Source of the DNA: Pedobacter hiemivivus
GTDB lineage: Bacteria > Bacteroidota > Bacteroidia > Sphingobacteriales > Sphingobacteriaceae
Length of the DNA: 64,000 nt
Reading direction: 5' to 3'
Assembly (NCBI RefSeq): GCF_004331685.1
Contig: NZ_SJSM01000005.1
Location: forward strand, 186,001 to 250,000
Below, one piece after another: positions 54,701 to 63,525 of this stretch. The stretch's first letter is position 1. Each line of letters begins with the position of its first letter. The position numbers and the translations under genes were made by a program. The notes beneath the pieces are model-generated. The model ran no database searches. It was not told the origin of the DNA and saw only the letters and a program-made list of their open reading frames with translations.

Positions 54701-56059
54701 GGTAATCCCCCTAACCTGGTTAGCTAAACGATTTGAATTTTCAGTAACTAATTGTGGGCTAAAATCAGAATTTGGTGGAGTAATTTCAACGATTCCTTTG
54801 TGAGTTGCAAGCCATATTACACCAAATCGATCATATAGGCAATTATTAACCATATCTGGAAACATACCATTCACACTTTCTCCTTCGGCAAGATAGGCAC
54901 CAGAAATCACCATTTTGGGCTCATCAAAATAGCCAAATCCGCCACCTTTCATATTTACCCATATGCGCCCTAAATCATCCTCAAAAATATTATACTTTTG
55001 CAAGCCATTATTGATTCCGTCTGCTCTATTTTGAAACCAATTGAATTTACCTGTACCTGGCACATATCTGATCACCCCTCTTTTACCAGATTCTATCCAT
55101 AAATTACCAGATCGATCTTCGAAAATCGTGGAAGCATTTATTTTTTCGTCGATTCTTGTATCGTTTACGAGTTCTGCCTTATCGTTAACAGTTAAGAGCG
55201 ATCCCTTATTAGTTGTACAAAAAAGCAAGGCATTCTTTTTCGATTTCTTCAACCCTACAATAGCATCAGTTGTTATTTTCTTAACCAGTACATTATGACT
55301 TATTTTGTTGATGGTTACCAGATGACCGCTTAAGGTTGCGAGGTAAATAGACGATTCGTCCTCTGAGAAGCTGGTAAAATTTAATGATGACAATAGTTGG
55401 TTGGTAAGGCGAATTCGTCCATACCTCCCATTTTCATTTGTTTTTACACCATAAACTCCACGATGGGTACCTAGCCAAATTTGATTGTGCTGATCTGAAA
55501 AAATAAAGCGAACGCTATCTGAACCTATTTTACCGCCAGCTTTTGCCTTAGTATTGAAAGGAACCGCCCGGAGCTTATCATGCTTAGTCGAAATGATATG
55601 CCCCCCCATTCCCCGCATAGTTATGCCAACAAGACCTGGACGCAGGTAATAAATTTCAGTTGCCTGTATATTGCTTTCCCCTAAATTAAGCTCCTTCAAA
55701 GAGGAAAATTTCTCGCTCTTTTTGACGAAACAGTATATACGTTTGTCCAATCCCTTTAACCAAAGGTTGCCTTCTCCATCATCAATGATGCGCTCTATAC
55801 GACTGGTTCTTACGGCCGCAGCGATATCACCCGGACCATATTTAAAAGAACTGAAATTTCTACCATCAAATCTATTGATTCCGCCCCATCCACCAATCCA
55901 AATATAACCATCCTGATCCTGCACAATGACATTGGTACGATCATGAGACAAGCCATCTTCACTGGTATACCTGGTTACCTTACAATTGATCTGAGCCTGT
56001 GACAGAGGTGTCCAACCGAAAATAACTAGTGTAAATAAAATAACACGTAAGAGGCACAT
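51704..56059 (-). CDS. Hybrid two-component system regulator (HTCS)
   Basis: The 1451-aa one-protein sensor-regulator has a signal peptide (MCLLRVILFTLVIFGWTPLSQAQ). Two-bladed-propeller type Reg_prop repeats cover about residues 25-740 (repeated DG.IWIGT-like units), then a Y_Y_Y domain (LLYRLKGFDNNWHFSG..., PPGEYIFEVKNL). One transmembrane helix follows (WWAYLFYAILLSGAIIVIFRI). Cytoplasmic parts are HisKA (SHELRTPLTL), HATPase (NLLANAYKFS, DRGIGLP, GIGIGLALVKEI), a receiver with phospho-Asp in LSDVMMPVMDG and Lys in YFTKPF, and an AraC HTH at the C terminus. HTCS proteins bind a breakdown glycan in the periplasm and activate the adjacent susCD. ATG 56057-56059 places the signal peptide correctly. 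Confidence 0.95.
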   Translation of the reverse strand: MCLLRVILFTLVIFGWTPLSQAQINCKVTRYTSEDGLSHDRTNVIVQDQDGYIWIGGWGGINRFDGRNFSSFKYGPGDIAAAVRTSRIERIIDDGEGNLWLKGLDKRIYCFVKKSEKFSSLKELNLGESNIQATEIYYLRPGLVGITMRGMGGHIISTKHDKLRAVPFNTKAKAGGKIGSDSVRFIFSDQHNQIWLGTHRGVYGVKTNENGRYGRIRLTNQLLSSLNFTSFSEDESSIYLATLSGHLVTINKISHNVLVKKITTDAIVGLKKSKKNALLFCTTNKGSLLTVNDKAELVNDTRIDEKINASTIFEDRSGNLWIESGKRGVIRYVPGTGKFNWFQNRADGINNGLQKYNIFEDDLGRIWVNMKGGGFGYFDEPKMVISGAYLAEGESVNGMFPDMVNNCLYDRFGVIWLATHKGIVEITPPNSDFSPQLVTENSNRLANQVRGITTDHFGRTWMGTKKGRIFLYKNGGLQPNPIENLPKNGLGSIYAILEDHKGTIWIGTKGHGLFKADPISTEGTSYRLSHFEHNPSDKNSLGSNKIVALFEDQSKRVWLGTFERGLDLATEENGITAFVHVGQHMKETAEFCKIRSITADADHNLWVGTTNGLMILRPNGISDVPQKVKFYVNKETDPNSLGANDVQHIFYDGKEEMWLSTSGGGLCKANYADPLKSIKFKNYNSTAGLLSNHVLSAQQDKNGKIWLATQTGLSRFDPTKGTFRNYREEDGVFVATFSEGTVTASPNGEITFGTEKGFLKFDPLNLNEKQRSSRIIFHNLLINNQSVNVGDVGSVLQVGIDKVDKLQLKYDQNTISIGFGMLDFRDGLKRQLLYRLKGFDNNWHFSGNQHRATYTNLPPGEYIFEVKNLKNDYYLNETTKELEINVQPPFWRTWWAYLFYAILLSGAIIVIFRIIRTILRLRQSVAIEREVAALKVDFFTQVSHELRTPLTLILNPIKAIMETEQLSVKGSQYIQMIHRNAGRLTRFMDQWLDLRKIQSGKGELHYQIVELIGFIRKFPDYFKGADTEKNISFAIQCEFDELYVQIDPEKVDVMVYNLLANAYKFSNEGGLIEIFIKVDNHHNFSIAISDRGIGLPPDQLEEVFVLYHIDNRKETNAIKGIGIGLALVKEIAELHNGTVAANNNEHGGLTVEVILPLKGNVLENVTNDIGWKAQETAVPAADLNSLYTEELMTDSSLYPVLLLVEDSYELRAFLTKELGAHFTVICENDGLAGFTTATKILPDLILSDVMMPVMDGIEMLDKLKNDQRTSHIPIVLLSARASIESKLEGLRYGADHYFTKPFNKEMLITAMQSLIKQRRKMFSQIKDKVVDLLPGQVVITSKDEIFLKNVIKIVEENMANPDFTIEALADQVAMGRTAFYSKFRSLAGVTAVDFVRDMRLARAKQLFDAGEERISMVAFEVGFNNPKYFSTCFKEKYNTSPTQYVKHLTHS

Positions 56060-56184
56060 GACTATTAAGTTATGCAGCTGAATATACAGGATATTTCGAG
56101 AGTTTAATTCCAAAAGTCTTATAAAATCTTTTTTTGAGCTTATATTAGCTAAACAGAAAAACCAAAACATTCACCAACCGCTCT

Positions 56185-56364
56185 ATGTATAAAACATTAC
56201 TGTTATCCATTCTTCTAGTTAAATTTTATCGCATGCAACTTTATGATGAGGCTTTGCTTAATCAAAATAAGGCGATTGAAATGCTTAGTAAACAAAAGAA
56301 CTCAAATGACAGACTTTCGACACTAAAGGCGGAAGCCGAAAAAATGAAACAAAGGAAATTGTAA
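56185..56364 (+). CDS. Small ORF of 59 residues, TPR-like, coupled to the acyltransferase gene
   Basis: ATG 56185 opens a frame of 59 codons (MYKTLLLSILLVKFY..., ending EAEKMKQRKL, TAA 56362-56364). The first 15 residues are hydrophobic and the rest is a charged helix pair resembling half a tetratricopeptide unit (YDEALLNQNKAIEML). The stop directly abuts ATG 56365 of the acyltransferase gene, which supports co-translation. It might also be the shortened end of a longer lost gene. The family is not recognised. Confidence 0.5.
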   Translation: MYKTLLLSILLVKFYRMQLYDEALLNQNKAIEMLSKQKNSNDRLSTLKAEAEKMKQRKL

Positions 56365-57450
56365 ATGAACACGAATGCACTAAACCCAGAAATCTTAAAA
56401 ACTAAACAACATTTTGAAATTCTTGACGGATTAAGAGGAGTAGCTGCATTGGCTATTGTGGTGTTCCATTTCATGGAAATGGTATATCTTCCCGGCAAAA
56501 ACTTCATTGCACATGGCTTTTTAGCGGTAGATTTCTTTTTCTGTTTATCGGGATTTGTAATTGCTTATGCTTATGATGACCGGATCGGGAAAATGGGGAT
56601 TAAAGAATTTTTCAAATCCAGGCTGATCAGATTACATCCTTTGGTGATCATGGGTTCTGTATTAGGTTTATTGGCCTTTCTGTTTGATCCCTTTGGTAGA
56701 ACACCAGAAGTATATAGTGCCGGAAAAATCATACTTATTTTCCTTTGCTCCATCTTACTTATTCCATATCCTGTAATTGCCGAGCGTTCATTTAACTTGT
56801 TCGGGTTAAACGCACCTGCATGGTCGTTATTTTGGGAGTATGTAGCCAATATCCTTTATGCACTTATTCTTTGCCGACTAGATCGTCGTATTCTGCTTAT
56901 ACTGGCTATAATAGCTGCAGGCACACTTTGCTATGTGAGCTACCGTGCTGGTGGTAGCTTATTGGGTGGATGGGCTGGAGAAAACTTCTGGGACGGCGGT
57001 GCCCGAATCGCCTATTCATTTTTAGTGGGTATGCTGATTTTCCGTTTTAACTGGATCATAAAAAATAAACTAGGTTTTTTGGGCTTATCGGTGTTATTGT
57101 TGCTGGCCTTTTTTCTGCCAGATTCCAAATGGAACGGGTTTACTCAACCAATGGTAGTACTGATTTACTTCCCGCTGCTTGTGGCTTTGGGTGCTGGTGC
57201 AAACCTTAGCCAAGGCGTAAAAAACTTATGTGTATTCTCGGGTAAAATATCTTACCCATTGTATATGACACATTATGCAGTGATATGGATATTTTTGAGC
57301 TACTATACTACTCATAAGCCTGAAACACCACAATTAACGATGATTATACTAACAGGAACAATCCTTTTACTTGGATTCGCTTATCTGGTAATGACGGTTT
57401 ATGATACACCTGTAAGAACTTACTTAACCAAATTAAGGTCAAAAAAATAA
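56365..57450 (+). CDS. Acyltransferase 3 family membrane protein (OafA-like)
   Basis: The 361-aa protein has about ten transmembrane helices. The N-terminal signature LDGLRGVAALAIVVFHFMEM contains the His of the acyl-transfer site, followed by FLAVDFFFCLSGFVIAYAYDDRI and FFKSRLIRLHPLVIMG (Arg-Leu-x-Pro motif). Members transfer O-acetyl or other acyl groups to sugars of exopolysaccharide, O-antigen or macrolides. The C terminus has YPLYMTHYAVIWIF as in relatives. No glycan-synthesis genes are adjacent, so the acceptor is unknown. Confidence 0.92.
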   Translation: MNTNALNPEILKTKQHFEILDGLRGVAALAIVVFHFMEMVYLPGKNFIAHGFLAVDFFFCLSGFVIAYAYDDRIGKMGIKEFFKSRLIRLHPLVIMGSVLGLLAFLFDPFGRTPEVYSAGKIILIFLCSILLIPYPVIAERSFNLFGLNAPAWSLFWEYVANILYALILCRLDRRILLILAIIAAGTLCYVSYRAGGSLLGGWAGENFWDGGARIAYSFLVGMLIFRFNWIIKNKLGFLGLSVLLLLAFFLPDSKWNGFTQPMVVLIYFPLLVALGAGANLSQGVKNLCVFSGKISYPLYMTHYAVIWIFLSYYTTHKPETPQLTMIILTGTILLLGFAYLVMTVYDTPVRTYLTKLRSKK

Positions 57451-57464
57451 ACAATAAAAAACAC

Positions 57465-57520
57465 GTAAAAGCAAAGAGCGGGTGTATCAAAATCATGATA
57501 CACCCGCTCTTTGCTTTTAC
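57465..57520. terminator. Long bidirectional terminator between convergent genes
   Basis: A perfect 25-bp stem (57465-57489 with 57496-57520) with a 6-nt loop and a GC-rich centre sits between the convergent acyltransferase and efflux-pump genes. The arms carry AAAA and TTTT near their bases, giving short U tracts on both strands. Confidence 0.9.
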
Positions 57521-57529
57521 CGCTAAATC

Positions 57530-60500
57530 CTATTCTTCAATATCCGGATCTGCATGCAAAGTATCTTTGTGTGCATCGGCACTATAGCTTGCTTCCAGCT
57601 CAGCCAACTTCTGCTTTCCGTAAGCCAGTTTTGTAATTAGTACAAACAATACCGGCACAATAAATATGGCCAGAATAGTTGCCGACAACATACCTGCGGC
57701 TACTGTCCAGCCAATGGTTTGTCTGGATACCGCTCCTGCGCCTACCGACAATACCAAAGGAATTACCCCTAAAATAAATGCCACAGAGGTCATCACAATC
57801 GGTCGTAACCTCAACTTAACAGCCTCCATTGTTGCAGGAATAAGTCCCATTCCCCAATCTACACGCTCCTTTGCAAATTCAACAATCAGAATCGCATTCT
57901 TCGCCGAAAGTCCGATCAGGGTAATTAAACCTACCTGAGCATAAATGTTATTATCCAGATGAGGCAAGAATATCAATGCCAGAATAGCACCGAATAAACC
58001 TAAGGGAACGCTTAGTAAAATTGAAAAGGGAACAGACCAGCTCTCATATAAAGAGGCCAATAAAAGGAATACGACAACAATAATTAATGCAAATATAACT
58101 GTGGTACTGTCCCCTGCTTCTTGTTCCTGCTGACTCATTCCGGAGAAGTTGTAACTGTAACCAGCTGGTAGGTTTTCAGCCGCTGCGTTCTCTAAAGCAG
58201 CCAATGCCTCACCACTACTCTTACCTGGTTTTGCAGCACCGCTAATCTCAATAGATCTAAACAGGTTATAATGATTAATAACTGAAGGATTCTCTATCTT
58301 TTTATAAGAAACCATTGTAGTCAATGGAACCGGAACCCCTTTTATGTTTTTCACATAAATCTGATTCAAATCCTCAATCTTACTTCGGTAATTGGTATCG
58401 GCTTGGGCAACAACCCTAAAGCTTCTACCATATTTAGTAAAATCATTGATATAAGCACTACCAAAGTAAGAAGATATCGTACTGTAAACAGCCCCGATGG
58501 ATACGCCCATCTTCTTCACTTGATCGCGATCCACACTAATCTTATAATTTGGCGTATTGGAATTGAATAAGGTATAAGCCATTCCAATAGCTGGATCTTG
58601 ATTTGCCGCTCCTAAAAACTTGCCCACAACCTCCTGGAATTTCTTAATGTCACCAGTCTGCTGCTCCTGAACCTGCATGGTAAAACCACCGCTGAAACCT
58701 AAGCCCGGAATTGGAGGTGGCTGTACGGCAATTAAATTACCTTCCTTATCACCAGCAAAGGCTCTTTGTACATTAGCGACCACAGCTGATACATCTTTTT
58801 TACGGTCATTCCAATGGTGTAACTGCACAAAGAAGGTAGCCGCATTGGATTTAAATGAACTATTTAAGATGTTCATTCCGGAAATAGAGGTCACATTTTT
58901 GATTTCAGGATTCTCCTTACGGATCGTTTCAATAATCCTGGCTACATAAGCATCCGTTCTTACTGCAGATGAACCTTCTGGTAAAGTGGCACCCATAATA
59001 AATACCCCAGCATCCTCATTAGGAATAAATCCTGATGGTTTTGCACTAAACAAACCAACTGTACCTGCATAAATACACACCAGTAATACCATTACTAAGG
59101 GCGCTTTTTTCAAACACCACTGTACACCTTTAGAATATTTACTGGTTACGCGTGCAAACCATGCGTTGAACTTATAGAAAAACTTATTTAAGCCTTTTGA
59201 ATCTTTATGAATGTCCATCGGTTTTAGCATCAATGAACACAATGCAGGCGTTAACGTTAGGGCAATAAATGCGGAGATCAATACAGATATGGCAATTGTG
59301 ATGGCAAACTGCTGATACAACTGACCAACCATTCCCGGAATAAAGCCTACCGGAACAAATACCGCAGCCAGAATTAATGCAATTGCAATAACAGGCGCTG
59401 TGATGTCCCGCATCGCTTTCCTCGTTGCCTCTTTGGCCGATAAGCCCTCATGGTCCATATAATGCTGCACAGCCTCCACCACAACAATGGCATCATCTAC
59501 CACAATACCAATGGCGAGGACGAAACCAAACATAGTCAACACGTTTACCGAGAAGCCCAGCAAGTTAAAGAAGATAAAAGTACCAATAATGGAAACCGGG
59601 ATCGCCAATACAGGAATTAATGTTGCTCTCCAACTTTGAAGGAACAGGAATACTACTATAGTTACCAATATCAATGCCTCGATCAGGGTTTTAACTACAC
59701 CATCAATAGACAGATTTACGATAGATACCGTTTCATATCCGATCGTATAATCCAAATCTTCAGGGAAGGATTGCTTTAACTTATCAAGCGTTTTAATAAT
59801 CCCTTCGTATGTTTGTACCGCATTACCTCCGGGAGTCTGGTTAACCCCCATCATCGCTGCCGACTTACCGTTGATCTGCGCATTGATGCTATAAGCAAAT
59901 TCACCCAGTTCAATTCTGGCAACATCTTTCAAATACACTGCCGAACCATTTTCAGAAGTCTTTACAATAATGTTCCTGAATTCTTCTTCAGTACTCAGGT
60001 CACCATCCATAATCACGGAGAACTCAAAAGTCTGGTTACCCTTCTGCGGTGGTCCACCTACACTACCTCCCGGAATACGCGTATTCTGCTCCTGAATAGC
60101 TGCAGAAACCTCTGCCGGAGTAATCCCCATAGCTGCCATTTTATTGGCATCTAACCATACACGCATACTAAATGGCTGTCCAAAAGCCATCACATCCCCT
60201 ACTCCTTTAACCCTTAAAAGGGCATCTTTTAAATATAAGTTGGAGTAGTTAGATAAGAACTTTTGGTCGTAGGTGCCCTTTGGAGAATACAATCCAAGCA
60301 CCATTAACATGTCTGTATTTGCTTTTTTTGTGGTTACACCTAACCTTCTTACCGCTTCCGGCAATGAGGGTTCGGCAATACCAACACGGTTCTGCACATC
60401 TAATGCAGCAATGTCAATATCTGTTCCTACTTCGAAAGTTACCGTAATGGTCGATCTACCATCAGCAGTACTTGAAGAGGTCAGGTACTTCATACCTGGT

Positions 60501-60718
60501 GTACCATTAATCTGGCTTTCAATAGGTGTGGTTACCGTTTGTTCAACGGTCTGTGCATCTGCACCGGTATAGGTGGCACTCACCGTTACTGTCGGCGGTG
60601 CAATATTTGGGTACTGGCTAATGGGTAGCCCTGTGAGTACAATGATACCCACCATAACGATCAGTATGGAGATAACAATCGCCGTTACCGGACGTTTTAT
60701 AAAAACTTCTGAAATCAT
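57530..60718 (-). CDS. RND-family multidrug efflux pump, HAE1 type (AcrB-like)
   Basis: The 1062-aa inner-membrane transporter has twelve transmembrane helices and two large periplasmic loops. Family signatures are FIKRPVTAIVISILIVMVGII at the start, LPISQYPNIAPPTVTVSATYTGADAQTVEQTVT, and the proton-relay Asp pair in GIVVDDAIVVVEAVQ of TM4. The helix-rich core MFGFVLAIGIVVDD and a second repeat (LITLIGLSAKNAILIVEFAKE) are also present. It exports drugs or other hydrophobic compounds with the adaptor and outer-membrane factor encoded just upstream. It is last in the minus-strand operon 63253-57530. Confidence 0.95.
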   Translation of the reverse strand: MISEVFIKRPVTAIVISILIVMVGIIVLTGLPISQYPNIAPPTVTVSATYTGADAQTVEQTVTTPIESQINGTPGMKYLTSSSTADGRSTITVTFEVGTDIDIAALDVQNRVGIAEPSLPEAVRRLGVTTKKANTDMLMVLGLYSPKGTYDQKFLSNYSNLYLKDALLRVKGVGDVMAFGQPFSMRVWLDANKMAAMGITPAEVSAAIQEQNTRIPGGSVGGPPQKGNQTFEFSVIMDGDLSTEEEFRNIIVKTSENGSAVYLKDVARIELGEFAYSINAQINGKSAAMMGVNQTPGGNAVQTYEGIIKTLDKLKQSFPEDLDYTIGYETVSIVNLSIDGVVKTLIEALILVTIVVFLFLQSWRATLIPVLAIPVSIIGTFIFFNLLGFSVNVLTMFGFVLAIGIVVDDAIVVVEAVQHYMDHEGLSAKEATRKAMRDITAPVIAIALILAAVFVPVGFIPGMVGQLYQQFAITIAISVLISAFIALTLTPALCSLMLKPMDIHKDSKGLNKFFYKFNAWFARVTSKYSKGVQWCLKKAPLVMVLLVCIYAGTVGLFSAKPSGFIPNEDAGVFIMGATLPEGSSAVRTDAYVARIIETIRKENPEIKNVTSISGMNILNSSFKSNAATFFVQLHHWNDRKKDVSAVVANVQRAFAGDKEGNLIAVQPPPIPGLGFSGGFTMQVQEQQTGDIKKFQEVVGKFLGAANQDPAIGMAYTLFNSNTPNYKISVDRDQVKKMGVSIGAVYSTISSYFGSAYINDFTKYGRSFRVVAQADTNYRSKIEDLNQIYVKNIKGVPVPLTTMVSYKKIENPSVINHYNLFRSIEISGAAKPGKSSGEALAALENAAAENLPAGYSYNFSGMSQQEQEAGDSTTVIFALIIVVVFLLLASLYESWSVPFSILLSVPLGLFGAILALIFLPHLDNNIYAQVGLITLIGLSAKNAILIVEFAKERVDWGMGLIPATMEAVKLRLRPIVMTSVAFILGVIPLVLSVGAGAVSRQTIGWTVAAGMLSATILAIFIVPVLFVLITKLAYGKQKLAELEASYSADAHKDTLHADPDIEE

Positions 60719-60740
60719 AATGTCTTAAAATATTTTGAAA

Positions 60741-61895
60741 CTATTTTTTTGCAGGCTGCGTCGCAGCAACCTCTGGAGATTTTGTAGCTGCCTGAACTAT
60801 TGAACCTGGTCTTACGTTTTGCGCTCCTTCCGAAACGATGACTTCACCGGCCTGTAAGCCGTTCAATACCACAATCTTCTCTCCTGTTTCCGAGCCAAGC
60901 TTAATGATACGTTGCTGTGCTTTACTGCTATCACCAACTACATACACCATATACTCACCTAATTGCTCCGATACCGATTTGTAAGGAATCGTTACTTGCT
61001 TGCTTTCGGCTTTGTTTAAAACCTTAACGTTACAAGTCATACCACTCAACAACATACCAGAGGTATTAGGATAACTGATTCTTACTTTTATCGTTCCTGT
61101 TCCAGGATCAACTGAACGGTCTACGGCTACAATTTTTCCTGCCATCTTATACACGCTTTTATCCTGAAGCTCTATGCTGAATACAGAATCTTTAACGGTT
61201 GAAGCATTTTGTTGTAGCTTAAGAAATCGTGGAATATCTTTTTGATTTACGGCAATATCAACAGCAATCGGATCATTTGCCGAAACGGTGTTCAACAAGG
61301 TAGTGCCCTGACTTGCCAACGCGCCAACCTTTACTTGTGAGATACCGATAGTACCTGTTAGTGGCGACACGATAACCGAGCGGTTAAGGTTTGCTTTTGC
61401 AGTGGCCAAAGCGGCTTCTGCTACTGCAACCTGAGATCCTGCATTAGCCATATCTGTTAACGCATAATCCACACGTTGCTTAGCCACAGCTTCCTGTTTT
61501 GCCAGATTGGTATAGCGCTCAGCATCTTTTTTTGCTTTAAGGTGATTGGCCTTTGCTACTTGTAAATTAGCATTTGCAGAATTGTAAGCAGCGAGGTAAT
61601 TGGTACGGTCTATTTCGTAAAGCTTCTGTCCTTTAGTTACTTTTTGGCCATCTTTAACAAAGATAGCTGTCACATAACCACCAACTTCAGCTCTTAGTTC
61701 AACTTCATTTAATGCCACAACCACACCTGGATAAGTATCTACGGTGGTCACGTCTTCTTCAGCTACTGTATAAACACTTACTGGAATAGCTGCAGGGGCT
61801 GCTGCCATTTGTGCAGGTTTTTCTGAACTCCCACATGATGCTAAAATAGCAGCGCCTAATATTAAAATGCCTGGTTTTATCGAATTGAATTTCAT
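60741..61895 (-). CDS. RND efflux periplasmic adaptor (MFP), lipoprotein
   Basis: The 384-aa protein has lipobox ILASCGS and the adaptor layout: barrel-sandwich hybrid (VALNEVELRAEVGGYVTAIFVKDGQKVTKGQKLYEID), an alpha hairpin (about residues 100-170, many Ala/Lys), the second half of the lipoyl-like domain (VIVSPLTGTIGISQVKVGALASQGTTLLNTV), and a beta barrel with membrane-proximal domain. It links pump and outer-membrane channel. It lies 8 nt after the outer-membrane factor gene and 22 nt before the pump gene. Confidence 0.94.
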   Translation of the reverse strand: MKFNSIKPGILILGAAILASCGSSEKPAQMAAAPAAIPVSVYTVAEEDVTTVDTYPGVVVALNEVELRAEVGGYVTAIFVKDGQKVTKGQKLYEIDRTNYLAAYNSANANLQVAKANHLKAKKDAERYTNLAKQEAVAKQRVDYALTDMANAGSQVAVAEAALATAKANLNRSVIVSPLTGTIGISQVKVGALASQGTTLLNTVSANDPIAVDIAVNQKDIPRFLKLQQNASTVKDSVFSIELQDKSVYKMAGKIVAVDRSVDPGTGTIKVRISYPNTSGMLLSGMTCNVKVLNKAESKQVTIPYKSVSEQLGEYMVYVVGDSSKAQQRIIKLGSETGEKIVVLNGLQAGEVIVSEGAQNVRPGSIVQAATKSPEVAATQPAKK

Positions 61896-61903
61896 TGCTG
61901 ATT

Positions 61904-63253
61904 TTATTGAGTAATAGTTATTGTTCCTAATGCTTGTTGCACATCTAATTTTGCGGAAAGCAAACTGTAAAGTGCATTTAGATAATTGAGTTGTGTAGTT
62001 CTTAGATCGGTTTCTGCAGTCATCAGATCCAGGTATGTTTTAATCCCCTCATCGTATTGAAGCTTTATCGTTCCGTACACTTGTTTAGAGATTTCTTGAT
62101 TTTCATTTGCAGTTTTCCAATCGTTTAAACCCGCTTTATAAGTTGCCATTGCCTGCTCATATTGACTATTGATCTGGTTTTTGGTATTCTCCAGGTCTAA
62201 ATCAATTCGTTTCTCCAATAATTGTGACTTACGGATTTCCTGAGTACGCTTAGTTCCCTGGAAAATTGGGATACTCAATTTCAATCCTGCCATTGATCCT
62301 GGGTACGAGTTACTATATAAATCCTTAAAATCGTTATTCATGTAATTCCAGCTGTAGTTTGCAAAAGCAGACAGCTTAGGCATATATGCCAATTTGTTAT
62401 AAGAAGTATTGATTTGTTGTAACTGACGCTGGGTTTCTAATTGTTTAAATTCAATTCTATTGCGTGGATTAAGGACCTGTGCCGTATCTAACAACACCTC
62501 CTGCTCCATGCCCTTTTCATTAAACACCAGACTTAAATCATTACCGGCATCATAACCTATAATAGATTTTAGATAAGCATACTTGTATTTTAACAATTCC
62601 TGCGTTCTTTTTCTATCTGCTCTAGCGTTACTCAAACTGATTTGAGCCCTTTGGAAGTCAGTTTTATCCACTAAACCTGCATCATACTGTGCTTTGGCAT
62701 CTTTAAATTGTTTTTCTAAACGGGAAATATTTTCATCGATGATTTTAAACTGCTCCTGACTCGTCAGGATATCATAAAAAGCCTTGCTCACTTCAACCAC
62801 CGTAGTGATTTTAGTGTTTTCAGTACCTTGTTTATACTGCTGTCTGTAATACTTTGCTGACTTAGAAGCCTGAATTAAGCCCGCATTTAGTAATTGTTGA
62901 TCGGCTTGTAAAGTAATACCCGAAGTATTCTTAGTACCTAAAGTCATGTACGAAGTCTGCCCATCAACAGTTAAAGCATTTACCTGTTGCTTCATGTTGT
63001 GGTTAAAACTCGCATCTGCGTTGATTTGTGGCAACCAGCCTGAAAGTGCAGATTTGATATCACGTTCGCCAATCTCTTCATCTACGAGGGTCTGTTTTAC
63101 ACCTGGCTTATTTTTTAGGGCATAGTTAATCACATCCTGCAACGATGCTTGTTGCAATACTGTTTTTGTGCTGTCGGTCTGCGCAAAAATATGCGAAGGA
63201 ATAAAGACCGTTCCCATCACAAAAAGCATAAATGATATTTTATTTAATTTCAT
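61904..63253 (-). CDS. TolC-family outer-membrane efflux protein
   Basis: The 449-aa protein has a signal peptide (FVMGTVFIPSHIFAQ) and two repeats of the outer-membrane efflux protein domain. Visible elements are ASLQDVINYALKNKPGVKQTLVDEEIGERDIKSALSGWLPQINADASF and LSIPIFQGTKRTQEIRKSQLLEKRIDLDLENTKNQI, with long helices between. It forms the exit duct of the tripartite pump. It is first in the operon, and a TACTTTTG box lies 31 nt upstream of its ATG. Confidence 0.94.
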   Translation of the reverse strand: MKLNKISFMLFVMGTVFIPSHIFAQTDSTKTVLQQASLQDVINYALKNKPGVKQTLVDEEIGERDIKSALSGWLPQINADASFNHNMKQQVNALTVDGQTSYMTLGTKNTSGITLQADQQLLNAGLIQASKSAKYYRQQYKQGTENTKITTVVEVSKAFYDILTSQEQFKIIDENISRLEKQFKDAKAQYDAGLVDKTDFQRAQISLSNARADRKRTQELLKYKYAYLKSIIGYDAGNDLSLVFNEKGMEQEVLLDTAQVLNPRNRIEFKQLETQRQLQQINTSYNKLAYMPKLSAFANYSWNYMNNDFKDLYSNSYPGSMAGLKLSIPIFQGTKRTQEIRKSQLLEKRIDLDLENTKNQINSQYEQAMATYKAGLNDWKTANENQEISKQVYGTIKLQYDEGIKTYLDLMTAETDLRTTQLNYLNALYSLLSAKLDVQQALGTITITQ

Positions 63254-63284
63254 AATGTCTTTCGAATTGAAAATTTTGAAGCTG

Positions 63285-63292
63285 CAAAAGTA
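63285..63292 (-). promoter_or_regulatory. Candidate -7 box (TACTTTTG) of the efflux operon
   Basis: Exact TAnnTTTG match on the minus strand, 31 nt upstream of ATG 63253. No TTG stands at the ideal 19-nt spacing. The 272-bp gap to the divergent sensor-kinase gene shows no ORF and is the likely regulatory region for both. Confidence 0.5.
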
Positions 63293-63525
63293 ATTTTACC
63301 TGGAAGTGGCTGGGGTAAAAGTTGACCGAACTCAACAATTTTGAGACTGAACCGACGCATAAGCAAGCTCAAATGAAATTCATTTATGTAAATTTATAAA
63401 TCGATAAAGGTGTCGGTTGAGTACTGAGATTATCCGTTCTGGCCTTAACTTTACGGCATTCGGTTAGTTTTGCTGATCAGAATGGCTTCTAAGTGGTATC
63501 CTTGTATATTAAGCTCGTATAATCA

